From contig NZ_JBFNEH010000048.1 in NCBI RefSeq assembly GCF_040797425.1, positions 1 through 26,796 of the forward strand: DNA of 26,796 nucleotides, written 5' to 3'. Position 1 is the stretch's first letter; every line of letters begins with the position of its first letter. The notes beneath the pieces were generated by a model that ran no database searches, was not told the DNA's origin, and saw nothing but the letters and a program-made list of their open reading frames with translations. This document shows, piece after piece, positions 17,644 to 25,254 of the stretch. A program made the position numbers and the translations under genes. The stretch comes from Symbiobacterium sp040797425 (GTDB taxonomy: Bacteria > Bacillota > Sulfobacillia > Symbiobacteriales > Symbiobacteriaceae).

Positions 17644-18450
17644 ATGCAGATGCTGGCAAGCCCGGTACTGCAGGCAGACCCGACGCGGGGAGTCCTGGCG
17701 GGCCCCATCCTGCCCGGCGGCACGCCCGACAACCCCCTGGCCATGGGCGGCTCCCCGTTTCCGCCTTTCGTCACCATGCCGCTCAGCCCGCTCAGGCGCG
17801 TGTCCATGCTCAACCTGGAACTCGCCCAGCGGATGACCGCCCCGGTGACCGTCGTGGCCGAGGTGGACGCCTCGGGCCTGATCGCAGTGCGTGAGGCCCT
17901 GAAGCCGCTGGCGGCCCGCTACCTGGGGATGCCGCTCACCTACCTGCCCTTCTTCGCCATGGCCACGGTCCGGGCGCTCAAGGCCTACCCGATCATGAAT
18001 GCCGCCTTCGGCCCGCAGGGCTTCGTCATCCCCCGGTACATCAACCTCGGCATCGCCACCAGCGTGCCGGGCGGCGTGCTGCTGCCCACGGTGGCGGGCG
18101 CCGAGCGCAAGAGCTTCTGGGAACTGGCCCGCGACATCTACATCCAAACCCAGAAGGCCCGGGCAGGCCTGGCGACACCCCAGGACCTGTCGGGCCAGAC
18201 GTTCGTCATCACCAACACCGGCCGGTGGGGGGGCACGCTCTTCGGTACGCCGATCATCCAACCGCCCAACGTGGGTATCCTCGCCTTCGAGGCAATCCAG
18301 AAGCGCCCCGTGGTGGTGGAGAACGACCAGATCGCCGTGCGGCCGATGATGTACCTGGCGCTGACGGCCGATCACCGGGCCGTGGACGGCGCCGAGATGA
18401 TCGCCTTCCTGAACAAGGTGAAGGAATCGCTGGAGCACGTGCAGATGTAG
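17644..18450 (+). CDS. 2-oxoacid dehydrogenase acyltransferase (E2) catalytic domain, no lipoyl domain
   Basis: The 268-residue product contains only the chloramphenicol-acetyltransferase-like catalytic domain of E2 subunits (about residues 46-268). The active-site block DHRAVDG is intact near the C-terminus, and the NTGRWGG and PPNVGILAF blocks fit the family. The first 45 residues are Pro/Gly-rich and contain neither a lipoyl domain nor a peripheral-subunit-binding domain, so it cannot on its own shuttle acyl groups as a normal E2. The ATG follows a GGAGGGGAGG site; the frame is open 13 codons further up without a site. It faces an E1 alpha gene 50 bases beyond its end. It may need lipoyl domains on another protein, or use a free CoA or other acyl carrier. 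Confidence 0.88.
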   Translation: MQMLASPVLQADPTRGVLAGPILPGGTPDNPLAMGGSPFPPFVTMPLSPLRRVSMLNLELAQRMTAPVTVVAEVDASGLIAVREALKPLAARYLGMPLTYLPFFAMATVRALKAYPIMNAAFGPQGFVIPRYINLGIATSVPGGVLLPTVAGAERKSFWELARDIYIQTQKARAGLATPQDLSGQTFVITNTGRWGGTLFGTPIIQPPNVGILAFEAIQKRPVVVENDQIAVRPMMYLALTADHRAVDGAEMIAFLNKVKESLEHVQM

Positions 18451-18501
18451 CGAAGCCGGCCCCGGGCCCGCGGCCCCGTCCCCGTCCCGCCCGGCAGCAC
18501 G

Positions 18502-19473
18502 TCAGCCCAGCGCGTCCTCCGGCCGGGGCAGCGGCGCCGTCCGCGCCCCTTCCTCTGCCCGGTCGATCTCCGCCGCCACCGCGCGCTCCAGCGCCGCCTC
18601 GCTTTCGTCGCTGAGCAGCCCAGCCCGCCGCAGGTACGCCGCCACGGCCGGCAGGGGATCCGCCTCCCGCGCCGCCGCCAGTTCCTCCGGGGACCGGTAC
18701 CGGGCCTGACTGTCATCGCTGGTGTGGGAGTCCAGGCGCACGACCCGGGCCTCGATCAGCGTCGGGCCGCCCCCCGCCCGGGCCCGGGTCACGGCGCGGC
18801 GCGCGGCCGCGTAGACGGCGAAGGGGTCGGTGCCATCGAGGCTCACGCCCTCGATACCGTACCCTGACGCCCGGGCGGCCACGCTCCCGCCGGCGATCTG
18901 CCGCGCGGCGGGTACGGAGATCGCCCAGCCGTTGTTCTGGCAGATGAAGACGACCGGCAGCCGATAGAGCGCCGCCCAGTTGAGCCCTTCGTGGAAGTCT
19001 CCCTGGGACGCGGCCCCCTCGCCGAAGCTGCAGTAGACCACCACCCGGTCGCCGCGGCGCACCGCCGCCTGCGCCACCCCCACCGCCTGCGGGATCTGCA
19101 CCCCCACCGGCGCCGACCGGGCGACGATGTTGAGCCTTCGATCACCCCAGTTGTAAGGCGTCTGGCGCCCGCCCGACGCCGGGTCCGCCGCCCGGCCGAA
19201 GGCGGAGAGCATCACGTCCAGCGGCGTGGTTCCCGCCACCAGCACCGTTCCGAGGTCTCGGTAGTAGGGGAACCACCAGTCCTTCCCGCGGGTGAAGGCC
19301 ATGGCCGCCCCCACCTGGGCCGCCTCGTGCCCCCGGCTGGAGACGGCCAGGGGAACGGCCCCCGAGCGCTGCAGAAGGCTCAGGCGCTCGTCCAGCCGCC
19401 GGGTGAGGAGCATCCAGCGGTAGATCGCCACGGCCTGCTCGTCGGAGAGGCCCGCCGCGCGATGATCCAGCAC
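18502..19473 (-). CDS. 2-oxoacid dehydrogenase E1 alpha subunit (branched-chain type)
   Basis: The 323-residue product matches the thiamine diphosphate-binding alpha subunit of branched-chain 2-oxoacid dehydrogenases. The ThDP motif is present as GEGAASQGDFHEGLN followed by QNNGWAISVP; GEG rather than GDG also occurs in human BCKDHA. The phosphorylation-loop-like SHTSDDSQARYR block points to the branched-chain group. The GTG at 19473 is chosen because GAAAGGACGTGA lies just upstream and family homology begins there. The frame is open for another 184 codons upstream, but that extension crosses an intergenic inverted repeat and has no family similarity. No E1 beta gene, needed for activity in this family, and no E3 lie in the window. 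Confidence 0.9.
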   Translation of the reverse strand: MLDHRAAGLSDEQAVAIYRWMLLTRRLDERLSLLQRSGAVPLAVSSRGHEAAQVGAAMAFTRGKDWWFPYYRDLGTVLVAGTTPLDVMLSAFGRAADPASGGRQTPYNWGDRRLNIVARSAPVGVQIPQAVGVAQAAVRRGDRVVVYCSFGEGAASQGDFHEGLNWAALYRLPVVFICQNNGWAISVPAARQIAGGSVAARASGYGIEGVSLDGTDPFAVYAAARRAVTRARAGGGPTLIEARVVRLDSHTSDDSQARYRSPEELAAAREADPLPAVAAYLRRAGLLSDESEAALERAVAAEIDRAEEGARTAPLPRPEDALG

Positions 19474-19642
19474 AGCATCACGTCCTTTCGATGGCGTCCA
19501 GACGGCCAGCAAGCGACGGCAGAGGTTCGCAGCCGGCCGTCCGCCCCCCCACGGTCGGTTGCCCACGCGCCCGGAACCCGGCGGTACGGCCTCTCGTGCG
19601 GCACGACCGGCCACGCGCGGGCCCCGCCCGGGGCGGAGGGAC

Positions 19643-19891
19643 GGGCGCGAAATTAGAGGGAACTTGGGACCCCTATTTTCAGGGAGATAGGGGGAATTTC
19701 TGCCCCCTATCTCCCTTATGTAAACTTGGCCCAGGCCAAATCTCGGTCGGATGATGTCGAATCCTGTCGAACACCGCCCCAACCGACCCCGGGGAAGCCC
19801 TTCCGGGCGTCTTCGGGTCCCGAAAGGTGGGCAAATCCGCCCCCTATCTCGCCGAAAATATGGGGCGATTTTTCCCCCTAATTTCGCGCCC
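19643..19891. repeat. Imperfect long inverted repeat (two copies of a dispersed-repeat-like unit)
   Basis: Arms at about 19643-19705 and 19829-19891 are related in opposite orientation. The outer ends (GGGCGCGAAATTAG at 19643-19656 and its exact complement at 19878-19891) match over 14 bases; inner blocks TATTTTC and AGATAGGGGG also match, with divergent bases between. About 120 bases lie between the arms. It has no transposase and resembles a pair of intergenic repeat units. Confidence 0.75.
19681..19716. repeat. 14-bp perfect hairpin within the repeat
   Basis: AGGGAGATAGGGGG (19681-19694) pairs exactly with 19703-19716 around an 8-base loop. There is no T-run on either side, so it does not look like a classical terminator; it may be the core of the repeat unit. 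Confidence 0.8.
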
Positions 19892-20047
19892 ACCAGGTCC
19901 GCTCCCCCACACCCCCGCCGGCAGACGGCCGGGGCCGTCGGAGACGGCTCGTTCCGCCGCCTGCGCACGATCCCCCGGGAGAAACGGACTCGCACCACCG
20001 TCCTGCCCGACCCCCGTGGCAGCAAAGCTGACTCCGCGCGGCCGCCC

Positions 20048-20515
20048 TCACAGTGCCTTCACCAGCGCCAACCGCTCCACCCGGCAGCCGTCCCGCAGCG
20101 CGTGCCGGAGTGACGGGGTGTTGGCGGGGTCGACGAACCGCCGCACCACCCTGGCCCCGTGGGCGCGGCAGTGCGCCTCCCCGGCGGCGGTCAGGCGGTC
20201 GCTGACGCCCGTGCCCCGGTACGACGGCTCCACGTAGATGTCGTAGAAGAGCCCGGTCGGCAGCCCGGTCAGTTCGTCGGGGACCAGTGCCACCACCAGG
20301 TAGCCCACAGCGACACCGTCTGCGCGGGCCACCAGCGCGGCGCTCCCCGGCTGGGCCAGCAGCGCCCGCAGGTTCTGCTCCGCCCGGGCCGCCACCGCCG
20401 CCGGGGTCGTCCAGGCCCGCAGGGCGGGTTCCACGTGGGCCCAGGCGGTTGCCGCCGAGCGTGCCGCCAGCCAGGGCCACTCCAGCGGGGTCATCACCCC
20501 CACCTCCACCGCCAC
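20048..20515 (-). CDS. GNAT-family N-acetyltransferase
   Basis: The 155-residue product has the acetyl-CoA-binding region of the GNAT fold: a beta-strand segment FYDIYVEPSYRG, the pyrophosphate loop YRGTGVSDRL and the following helix, then a C-terminal segment with NTPSLRHALRDGCR, which commonly ends such domains. The substrate cannot be read from sequence. Several starts are possible in a Gly/Arg/Val-rich leader; the GTG at 20515 is chosen because GGAGGGGAGGGGG lies about 7 bases upstream. An ATG at 20539 or further upstream would add residues with no family similarity. It is divergent from the five-gene operon, and could modify its product or be unrelated. Confidence 0.85.
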   Translation of the reverse strand: MAVEVGVMTPLEWPWLAARSAATAWAHVEPALRAWTTPAAVAARAEQNLRALLAQPGSAALVARADGVAVGYLVVALVPDELTGLPTGLFYDIYVEPSYRGTGVSDRLTAAGEAHCRAHGARVVRRFVDPANTPSLRHALRDGCRVERLALVKAL

Positions 20516-20664
20516 GGCATCGCCCCCTCCCCTCCTCATGGATATGCGCGGGACCGGGGCCGCCGCGCCTGCATAGAATGGGCGAGCGGTCACCCGGGCC
20601 GTCCTGCGCCTCGGCAGTGCGGCTCCCGCCATCGTGAACCGTTGAGGAGGTGGGCCATTCCCCC

Positions 20665-21366
20665 ATGCGCGTGATCGACCTCACGTTGGGATACAGCCAC
20701 GGCATGCCGGCATATGGAACCTCCTGGTACAAGAGAGTAGAGATCCGCCCGCTGATGACCCCCGAGACGGATCCCACCGGGCACGGCCGGCGCTTCAGCC
20801 AGTTCATCCTCAACCCCCACAACGCCACCCACGTGGACGCCCCCAGCCACTTCGTGCCCGGCGGCAAGGACGTGAGCGACCTGGACCTGGGCCTCTTCAT
20901 CGGACCCGCCCTGGTGCTCGATCTGACCCACAAGGGCCTGCGCGAGCCCGTCACAGCCGACGACCTCGCCGCGGCCGCCCGGGGCCGGATGCGGCCGGGC
21001 CTTCGCCTCCTGCTGCGCACCGACTACGTCGACAGGCACTGGGGCGACCCGGACTTCTGGCAGAAGCCGCCATACCTAGCCCCCAGCGCCGCCGACTGGT
21101 GCGTCGAGCAGGGCGCTGTGCTGGTGGGGCTGGACTTCCTCACCGAGGAGCCCGGGGACCGGGCGTTCCCGGTGCACAAGCGGCTGCTGCAAGCCGGCAT
21201 ACCCATTCTCGAGTACCTCTGCAACCTGAAGTCCCTCACCGGGCCCATCGTCTGGCTCATGGCCGCACCCATGCAGGTGATCGGCGCCGAAGCCGCGCCC
21301 GTGCGGGCCCTGGCGTTCGACGGCCCGCTGCCGCCGGAGGGGGGCGGCCCGCATGGCGAGGGCTGA
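20665..21366 (+). CDS. Cyclase-family metal-dependent hydrolase (kynurenine formamidase-like)
   Basis: The 233-residue product belongs to the PF04199 family, whose members hydrolyse N-formylkynurenine, isatin or related amides, or act in polyketide cyclisation. The metal-binding block is seen as HNATHVDAPSHF (H52, H56, D58, H62), with the usual G-T replaced by A-T. The closing LKSLTGPIVWLMAAPMQV block is typical. The ATG at 20665 is chosen over a GTG at 20650 because that GTG overlaps the GAGGAGGTG ribosome site. It is the first gene of a five-gene operon and overlaps the next gene by 14 bases. In this setting it may open or hydrolyse a ring or amide intermediate, but that is inference. Confidence 0.87.
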   Translation: MRVIDLTLGYSHGMPAYGTSWYKRVEIRPLMTPETDPTGHGRRFSQFILNPHNATHVDAPSHFVPGGKDVSDLDLGLFIGPALVLDLTHKGLREPVTADDLAAAARGRMRPGLRLLLRTDYVDRHWGDPDFWQKPPYLAPSAADWCVEQGAVLVGLDFLTEEPGDRAFPVHKRLLQAGIPILEYLCNLKSLTGPIVWLMAAPMQVIGAEAAPVRALAFDGPLPPEGGGPHGEG

Positions 21367-22660
21367 TGCCATTCGGCGCCTGCCCCTTCCCCCCTGGTCT
21401 CCGGCGGACCTGGCCGGGGCACTGGGCGTCGGGCCGGTGGCGCTGCTGGACGGGCTGACATGGCAGGGCCGCCGGGTGGCCCTGGTGGCCTGGGCCCCCA
21501 CCGCTCGAGTCGGATCGATCCGGGAGGCCTGCAAGGCCGCGGGACGCGTCACCCTGCCGCCGGACGCCCCGCCCCTCCTGGGTGCGGCCGTGGGCCGGCT
21601 GGACTGGGACGGGCAGGGCCGCTTCTGGACCCCCGGCAGTGCGGCGCTCTTCGACCGGGAGCGGGGCGAACTCTGGGTGCGGGGCGAACTCCCCGACGCC
21701 GCCCTGCCCGCCCCCTCCGCCGACGTTGCACCCGCCGCACCGCCGGGTTCCCGGCCCCCCGCCGTCGGTACAGCGTCCGCCGGCGATGCTGCCAACACGA
21801 CACCCCCGGCCAAGGCGGTGCCCCTGTGGCCCTACCCGGCGTACGCCGGGGCCGTGCGGGAGGCCCTCGCGGCGATGGCGGCGGGCCGCCTGACCAAGGT
21901 GATCCTCTCCGTCCCCTTCGCCGCCCCCTGCTCTCTCCCGCCGCTTGCCATCTACCGGCGGCTGACGGCCGGCGACCCGCCCGGGTTGGGCTTCCTGCTG
22001 CACGGCGGGCCGGGCGGGGAAACGCTGGTGGGCCTCTCCCCCGAGCCGCTGGTAATGCTGGAGGGCCGCCGGGCCCGCATGCACCTGCTGGCCGGCACCC
22101 GGCCACGGGGGCGGGAGGCCGAGCTCGCCGCCAGCCGGAAGGACCGGGAGGAGCACGCCGTGGCCGTGGAGCAGGCCCGCCGGGACCTCCTCACCGCCTG
22201 CGAGCCCGGCAGCGTGGCGGTAGACGCCTTCATGGAGCTGGAGCCGCACCCCGGGCTCGTGCACCTGGCCTCGCGGCTCTCCGGTACGCTCCGCCCCGGC
22301 ACGACGCCGGCCGATCTGGTGGACGCCTGTTTCCCCGCCAGCACCGTGGGCGGCATCCCGCGGGCGGAGGCCCGGGCGCTCATCGACCGGCTGGAGCCGG
22401 TCCCCCGGGGCTGGTACGCCGGGGCCGTGGGTGCGGTGCTCCCCGGCGGCGACTTGCAGCTCTGGCTCACCATCCGCAGCCTGGCGCTGCAGGGCGGCAC
22501 GGTGCTGGTGCGCGCCGGCGCCGGGCTGGTGCCGGGGAGCGACCCCGCGGCGGAGTGGCAGGAGTGCATGGCCAAGGCGCAGCGCCCCCTGAGCGCGGCC
22601 GGCGCCCTGCTGCCCCCGTTCGAGGAGGTGATCGCCGGTGATGACGCCCGCCGACCTTGA
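21353..22660 (+). CDS. Isochorismate synthase-type chorismate-utilising enzyme
   Basis: The 435-residue product is a member of the MenF/EntC/TrpE fold. Features favouring isochorismate synthase are K182 in GRLTKVILS (Gln in anthranilate and aminodeoxychorismate synthases), GGIPR (333-337) rather than SGAPK, and GWYAG (353-357). Catalytic regions SPEPLV (E230), LAGTRPRG (246-253), VHLASRLSG (303-311) and GAGLVPGSDPAAEW (389-402) are intact. The reaction would be chorismate to isochorismate; a salicylate-synthase variant cannot be excluded. Residues about 115-157 are a Pro/Ala-rich linker not expected in the family. It overlaps both neighbours (14 and 23 bases), so translation is coupled. No menaquinone genes are adjacent, which points away from a standard MenF role. 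Confidence 0.85.
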   Translation: MARADAIRRLPLPPWSPADLAGALGVGPVALLDGLTWQGRRVALVAWAPTARVGSIREACKAAGRVTLPPDAPPLLGAAVGRLDWDGQGRFWTPGSAALFDRERGELWVRGELPDAALPAPSADVAPAAPPGSRPPAVGTASAGDAANTTPPAKAVPLWPYPAYAGAVREALAAMAAGRLTKVILSVPFAAPCSLPPLAIYRRLTAGDPPGLGFLLHGGPGGETLVGLSPEPLVMLEGRRARMHLLAGTRPRGREAELAASRKDREEHAVAVEQARRDLLTACEPGSVAVDAFMELEPHPGLVHLASRLSGTLRPGTTPADLVDACFPASTVGGIPRAEARALIDRLEPVPRGWYAGAVGAVLPGGDLQLWLTIRSLALQGGTVLVRAGAGLVPGSDPAAEWQECMAKAQRPLSAAGALLPPFEEVIAGDDARRP

Positions 22661-23696
22661 CGCCCACGTGCGGGCCATCGTGCGCTGGCACTTCAGCCCT
22701 GAGACGGGCTCGCCCTACTGGCTCCGCAAGGCGGCCGAACTCGGCTTCGACCCCCTCACGGAGGTGCGGTCGTTCGACGACCTCGCCCGCTTCCCCGCGG
22801 TGGCCGCGGACTGGCGGCGCATCCCGGCCCGGGACCTGATCCCCCGGGGCTGTGCGGAAGCCTTCGACGTGTGGGAGACGGGCGGCACCACCGGGCCCCC
22901 CACCCGCATCGTGGACGCCCAGGAGCGCACCCGCGGCATCCGGCGGGTCGACCGCGTGCTGGACGAACACGGCTTCCCCCGCGGGGACGGCCGGGAGGGC
23001 TGGCTCCATCTGGGACCCACGGGTCCGCACCTGGTGGGCACCAACGTGGCCCGGCTCGCCCGGATGCGGGGCTTCCTCTACCATACCATCGACCTGGACC
23101 CGCGCTGGGTGAAGCGTCTCTACCGGGAGGGCCGGGCCGACGAGGCCAGGCGCTACACCGCCCACCTGGTGGAGCAGGCCCTGGCGGTGCTCGAGAGCCA
23201 GCCGGTGCAGGTGCTCTCCACCACGCCTCCGCTCCTGCAGGCGCTGTGCGAACAGCCCGAGGCCTACGCCTGGCTCACCGCGCGCATCAGGGGAATCGTC
23301 TGGTTCGGCACCTCGCTCCCCAGCGAGGGGCTGCGGCTGCTGGAGGAGGAACTCCTCCCCGGTGTCCGCCTGGTGGGATGGTACGGCAACACCCTGATGG
23401 GCATCGCCTGCCAGCGTCCCCGCCGGGAGGGCGACGTGTACCCCTGCGTCTTCGTCCCGCCGGGGCCGGAGGCGGTGGTGAGGGTGGTCGATCCGGAGGA
23501 CCCCATGCGGAGGGTCGCCCCTGGCGAGGCAGGGCAGGTGCGCATCTCCCTGCTCACCCGCGAGCTCTTCCTGCCCTGGCACCTGGAGCGGGATCGGGCG
23601 GTGCGGGTCGCCTGGCAGGGCGGCGCGCTCTGGGATGAACTGGCGGAGGTGGCCCCCCTGGACGGGGGCGGCGTCCAGGTCGAGGGGGTGTACTGA
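22638..23696 (+). CDS. Minimal adenylating ligase (PaaK/EhpF-like, lacks C-terminal lid)
   Basis: The 352-residue product is an ANL-superfamily acid-activating enzyme. The phosphate-binding loop ETGGTTGPP (80-88) is intact and YGNT (249-252) replaces the usual Y-G-x-T-E block. The protein stops soon after the LPWHLERD hinge-like block, so the C-terminal domain of about 100 residues, which closes over the active site and drives thioester formation in most relatives, is missing. The EhpF protein of griseoluteate-type phenazine biosynthesis is an adenylating enzyme of similar size without that domain. The start (GTG 22638 or ATG 22641) follows a perfect AGGAGGTGATC site inside the previous gene. 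It probably makes an acyl-adenylate, or acyl-CoA, for the reductase encoded next. Its acid substrate is unknown. Confidence 0.83.
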   Translation: MMTPADLDAHVRAIVRWHFSPETGSPYWLRKAAELGFDPLTEVRSFDDLARFPAVAADWRRIPARDLIPRGCAEAFDVWETGGTTGPPTRIVDAQERTRGIRRVDRVLDEHGFPRGDGREGWLHLGPTGPHLVGTNVARLARMRGFLYHTIDLDPRWVKRLYREGRADEARRYTAHLVEQALAVLESQPVQVLSTTPPLLQALCEQPEAYAWLTARIRGIVWFGTSLPSEGLRLLEEELLPGVRLVGWYGNTLMGIACQRPRREGDVYPCVFVPPGPEAVVRVVDPEDPMRRVAPGEAGQVRISLLTRELFLPWHLERDRAVRVAWQGGALWDELAEVAPLDGGGVQVEGVY

Positions 23697-23697
23697 G

Positions 23698-25254
23698 GTG
23701 CAGGAGATTCCCCTGTGGCGCGGCGGACGCGAGCGGACCAGCCTGGACGTGCGGGTCCTCTACGACTACCGGGGCGGGCCGCTGGCCCGGGTGGCGCTGG
23801 CGCCGTCGCTCCTGGTGCACCGGGTCGCCGCCGAACTCCGGGCGGCGGCGGAGCCCGGGGCCGACCTTCCCGCCCTCTGGGACGCCATCGCCGCCGCCGG
23901 ACGGCTCCTGGCCACCGCGGAGCTGGGCGGCTGCTCGCCCGACGAGCACGCCCGCCTGGTCACCCTGGCCACGGGCGCCCCGATTGCCGACAGCCGGCAG
24001 GCGCTCACCGAACTGGCCAGCGGCATGCTCCACGTACGGGACGCCCTCCGCTGGCAGACACCGGACGGCAGCCTGGAGCCGTTTCTGACCCACCGCCTCG
24101 AGCCTTCCCCGGGCCGCGCCTGCGGCTGGGTGCCGGTGGGGCGCGTGCTGGGCTTCGTCGCCCCCTCCAACCACCCGGCCGTCCACCTCACCTGGGTCCT
24201 GGCCCTGGCGATGGGCTGGGCGGTGGCCGTCCGGCCGGGTGCCGACGACCCGTTCACCCCCTGGCGGGTGCTGCTGGCCCTGCGGGCGGCGGGCTTCCCG
24301 GCGGAGCGGGTCGCCCTCCTGCCCGGCGGGCACGACCTGGTGCCGGCCCTGGTGGAGCACTGCGACCGCACCGTCGCCTACGGCGGAGCCACCCTGGCGG
24401 CCCTGCTGGGCCGGGACCCCCGGGTGCTCTTCAACGGACCCGGACGCTCCAAAGTACTCGTGGACGGTGAGGCGGTCGGGGGAACCGCGGGCGCCCAGCG
24501 TGCCCGTGCGGTCGGCGAGAAGGCAGACGGTGAGGCCGGGGAGACCGGCGCAGGCGAAGCTGTCTCCGGAGCAGCCCGCACCACCGGGGAAGCCTTCAGC
24601 GGAACGCCCGGCCCGGCGCCGCTGGGAAACGGTGCGCTGCCGTCCGCGGCACGGGCCGAGGCGGGCCCGGGGAGTGCCGCATCCCGGCCGGAACACCCGG
24701 TTGATTTCCTGGTCGACTGCATTCTCCACGACGGCGGGCGCAAGTGCACCTGCGCCAGCGCCGTGCTCCTCCGGGGCGAGGCCCCGGGCCTGCTGGAAGC
24801 CGTAGCGGAGCGGCTCAGGGGACTCCCCCTCCTGGATCCGCTGGACCCTGCGGCGCGGGTGCCCGCCTGGAAGGATGCCGCGGCGGCCCGCCGCACTCCC
24901 GCCGAGGTCGTGGAGTCGCACGGGCTCACGTTCGTCCGGCCGGCGCTGGTGCTGGACGTCGACCCGGCGGACCCGCGCTTCGGGCTGGAGCTGCCGGCCC
25001 CGTGGGCAACGGCGACACAGGTGCCCCCGGGCACCGACCCGCTGCCGCTGCTCAGGGGCTCGCTGGCGGTGACGCTCCTGAGCCGGGACCGGGCGCTGGC
25101 GGGGCGGTGCCTCCGGGAGCCGTCGATCCAGAAGCTCTTCGTCGGCCCCATTCCCCCGTGGCACACCGAGCCCGGGGCCCCGCACAAGGGGCGGCTGGCG
25201 GACTTCCTCTTCACAGCCAAGGCGCATCGGGAGGCGGTGATCCCGTGGAGCTGA
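23698..25254 (+). CDS. Acyl reductase / aldehyde dehydrogenase superfamily protein (EhpG-like)
   Basis: The 518-residue product has the aldehyde dehydrogenase fold. Visible landmarks are VAPSNHP (about 154-160, containing the oxyanion Asn), AVAVRPGADDP for the cofactor region and the active-site Cys in GGRKCTCASA (C350). The catalytic Glu region ELGGK of hydrolytic dehydrogenases is replaced by FNGPGRSK (245-252), as expected for enzymes that reduce an activated acid to an aldehyde rather than hydrolyse a thioester. Residues about 259-333 form a low-complexity Ala/Gly/Thr/Glu insert. The GTG at 23698 begins one base after the ligase stop, with GAGGGGG upstream. Together with the ligase it would convert a carboxylic acid to an aldehyde with NAD(P)H. 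Confidence 0.8.
   Translation: MQEIPLWRGGRERTSLDVRVLYDYRGGPLARVALAPSLLVHRVAAELRAAAEPGADLPALWDAIAAAGRLLATAELGGCSPDEHARLVTLATGAPIADSRQALTELASGMLHVRDALRWQTPDGSLEPFLTHRLEPSPGRACGWVPVGRVLGFVAPSNHPAVHLTWVLALAMGWAVAVRPGADDPFTPWRVLLALRAAGFPAERVALLPGGHDLVPALVEHCDRTVAYGGATLAALLGRDPRVLFNGPGRSKVLVDGEAVGGTAGAQRARAVGEKADGEAGETGAGEAVSGAARTTGEAFSGTPGPAPLGNGALPSAARAEAGPGSAASRPEHPVDFLVDCILHDGGRKCTCASAVLLRGEAPGLLEAVAERLRGLPLLDPLDPAARVPAWKDAAAARRTPAEVVESHGLTFVRPALVLDVDPADPRFGLELPAPWATATQVPPGTDPLPLLRGSLAVTLLSRDRALAGRCLREPSIQKLFVGPIPPWHTEPGAPHKGRLADFLFTAKAHREAVIPWS

Larger units (their letters stand above)
19474..20047. other. 574-base intergenic region with inverted repeats
   Basis: No convincing gene lies here. 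The region is unusual in having A/T-containing motifs such as CCCCTATCTC, CCCCTATTTT and CCCCTAATTT repeated on both strands inside GC-rich DNA. It contains the inverted repeat and hairpin listed separately. The part nearest E1 alpha must contain that gene's promoter, which I could not place. Confidence 0.6.

Noticed and set aside
19474..20025. N-terminal extension of the E1 alpha frame by 184 codons
   Set aside because: It crosses the intergenic inverted repeat, lacks family similarity, and a GTG with a ribosome site exists where homology begins.
20650..20652. GTG as the start of the cyclase-family gene
   Set aside because: It overlaps the GAGGAGGTG ribosome site; the ATG at 20665 fits better.
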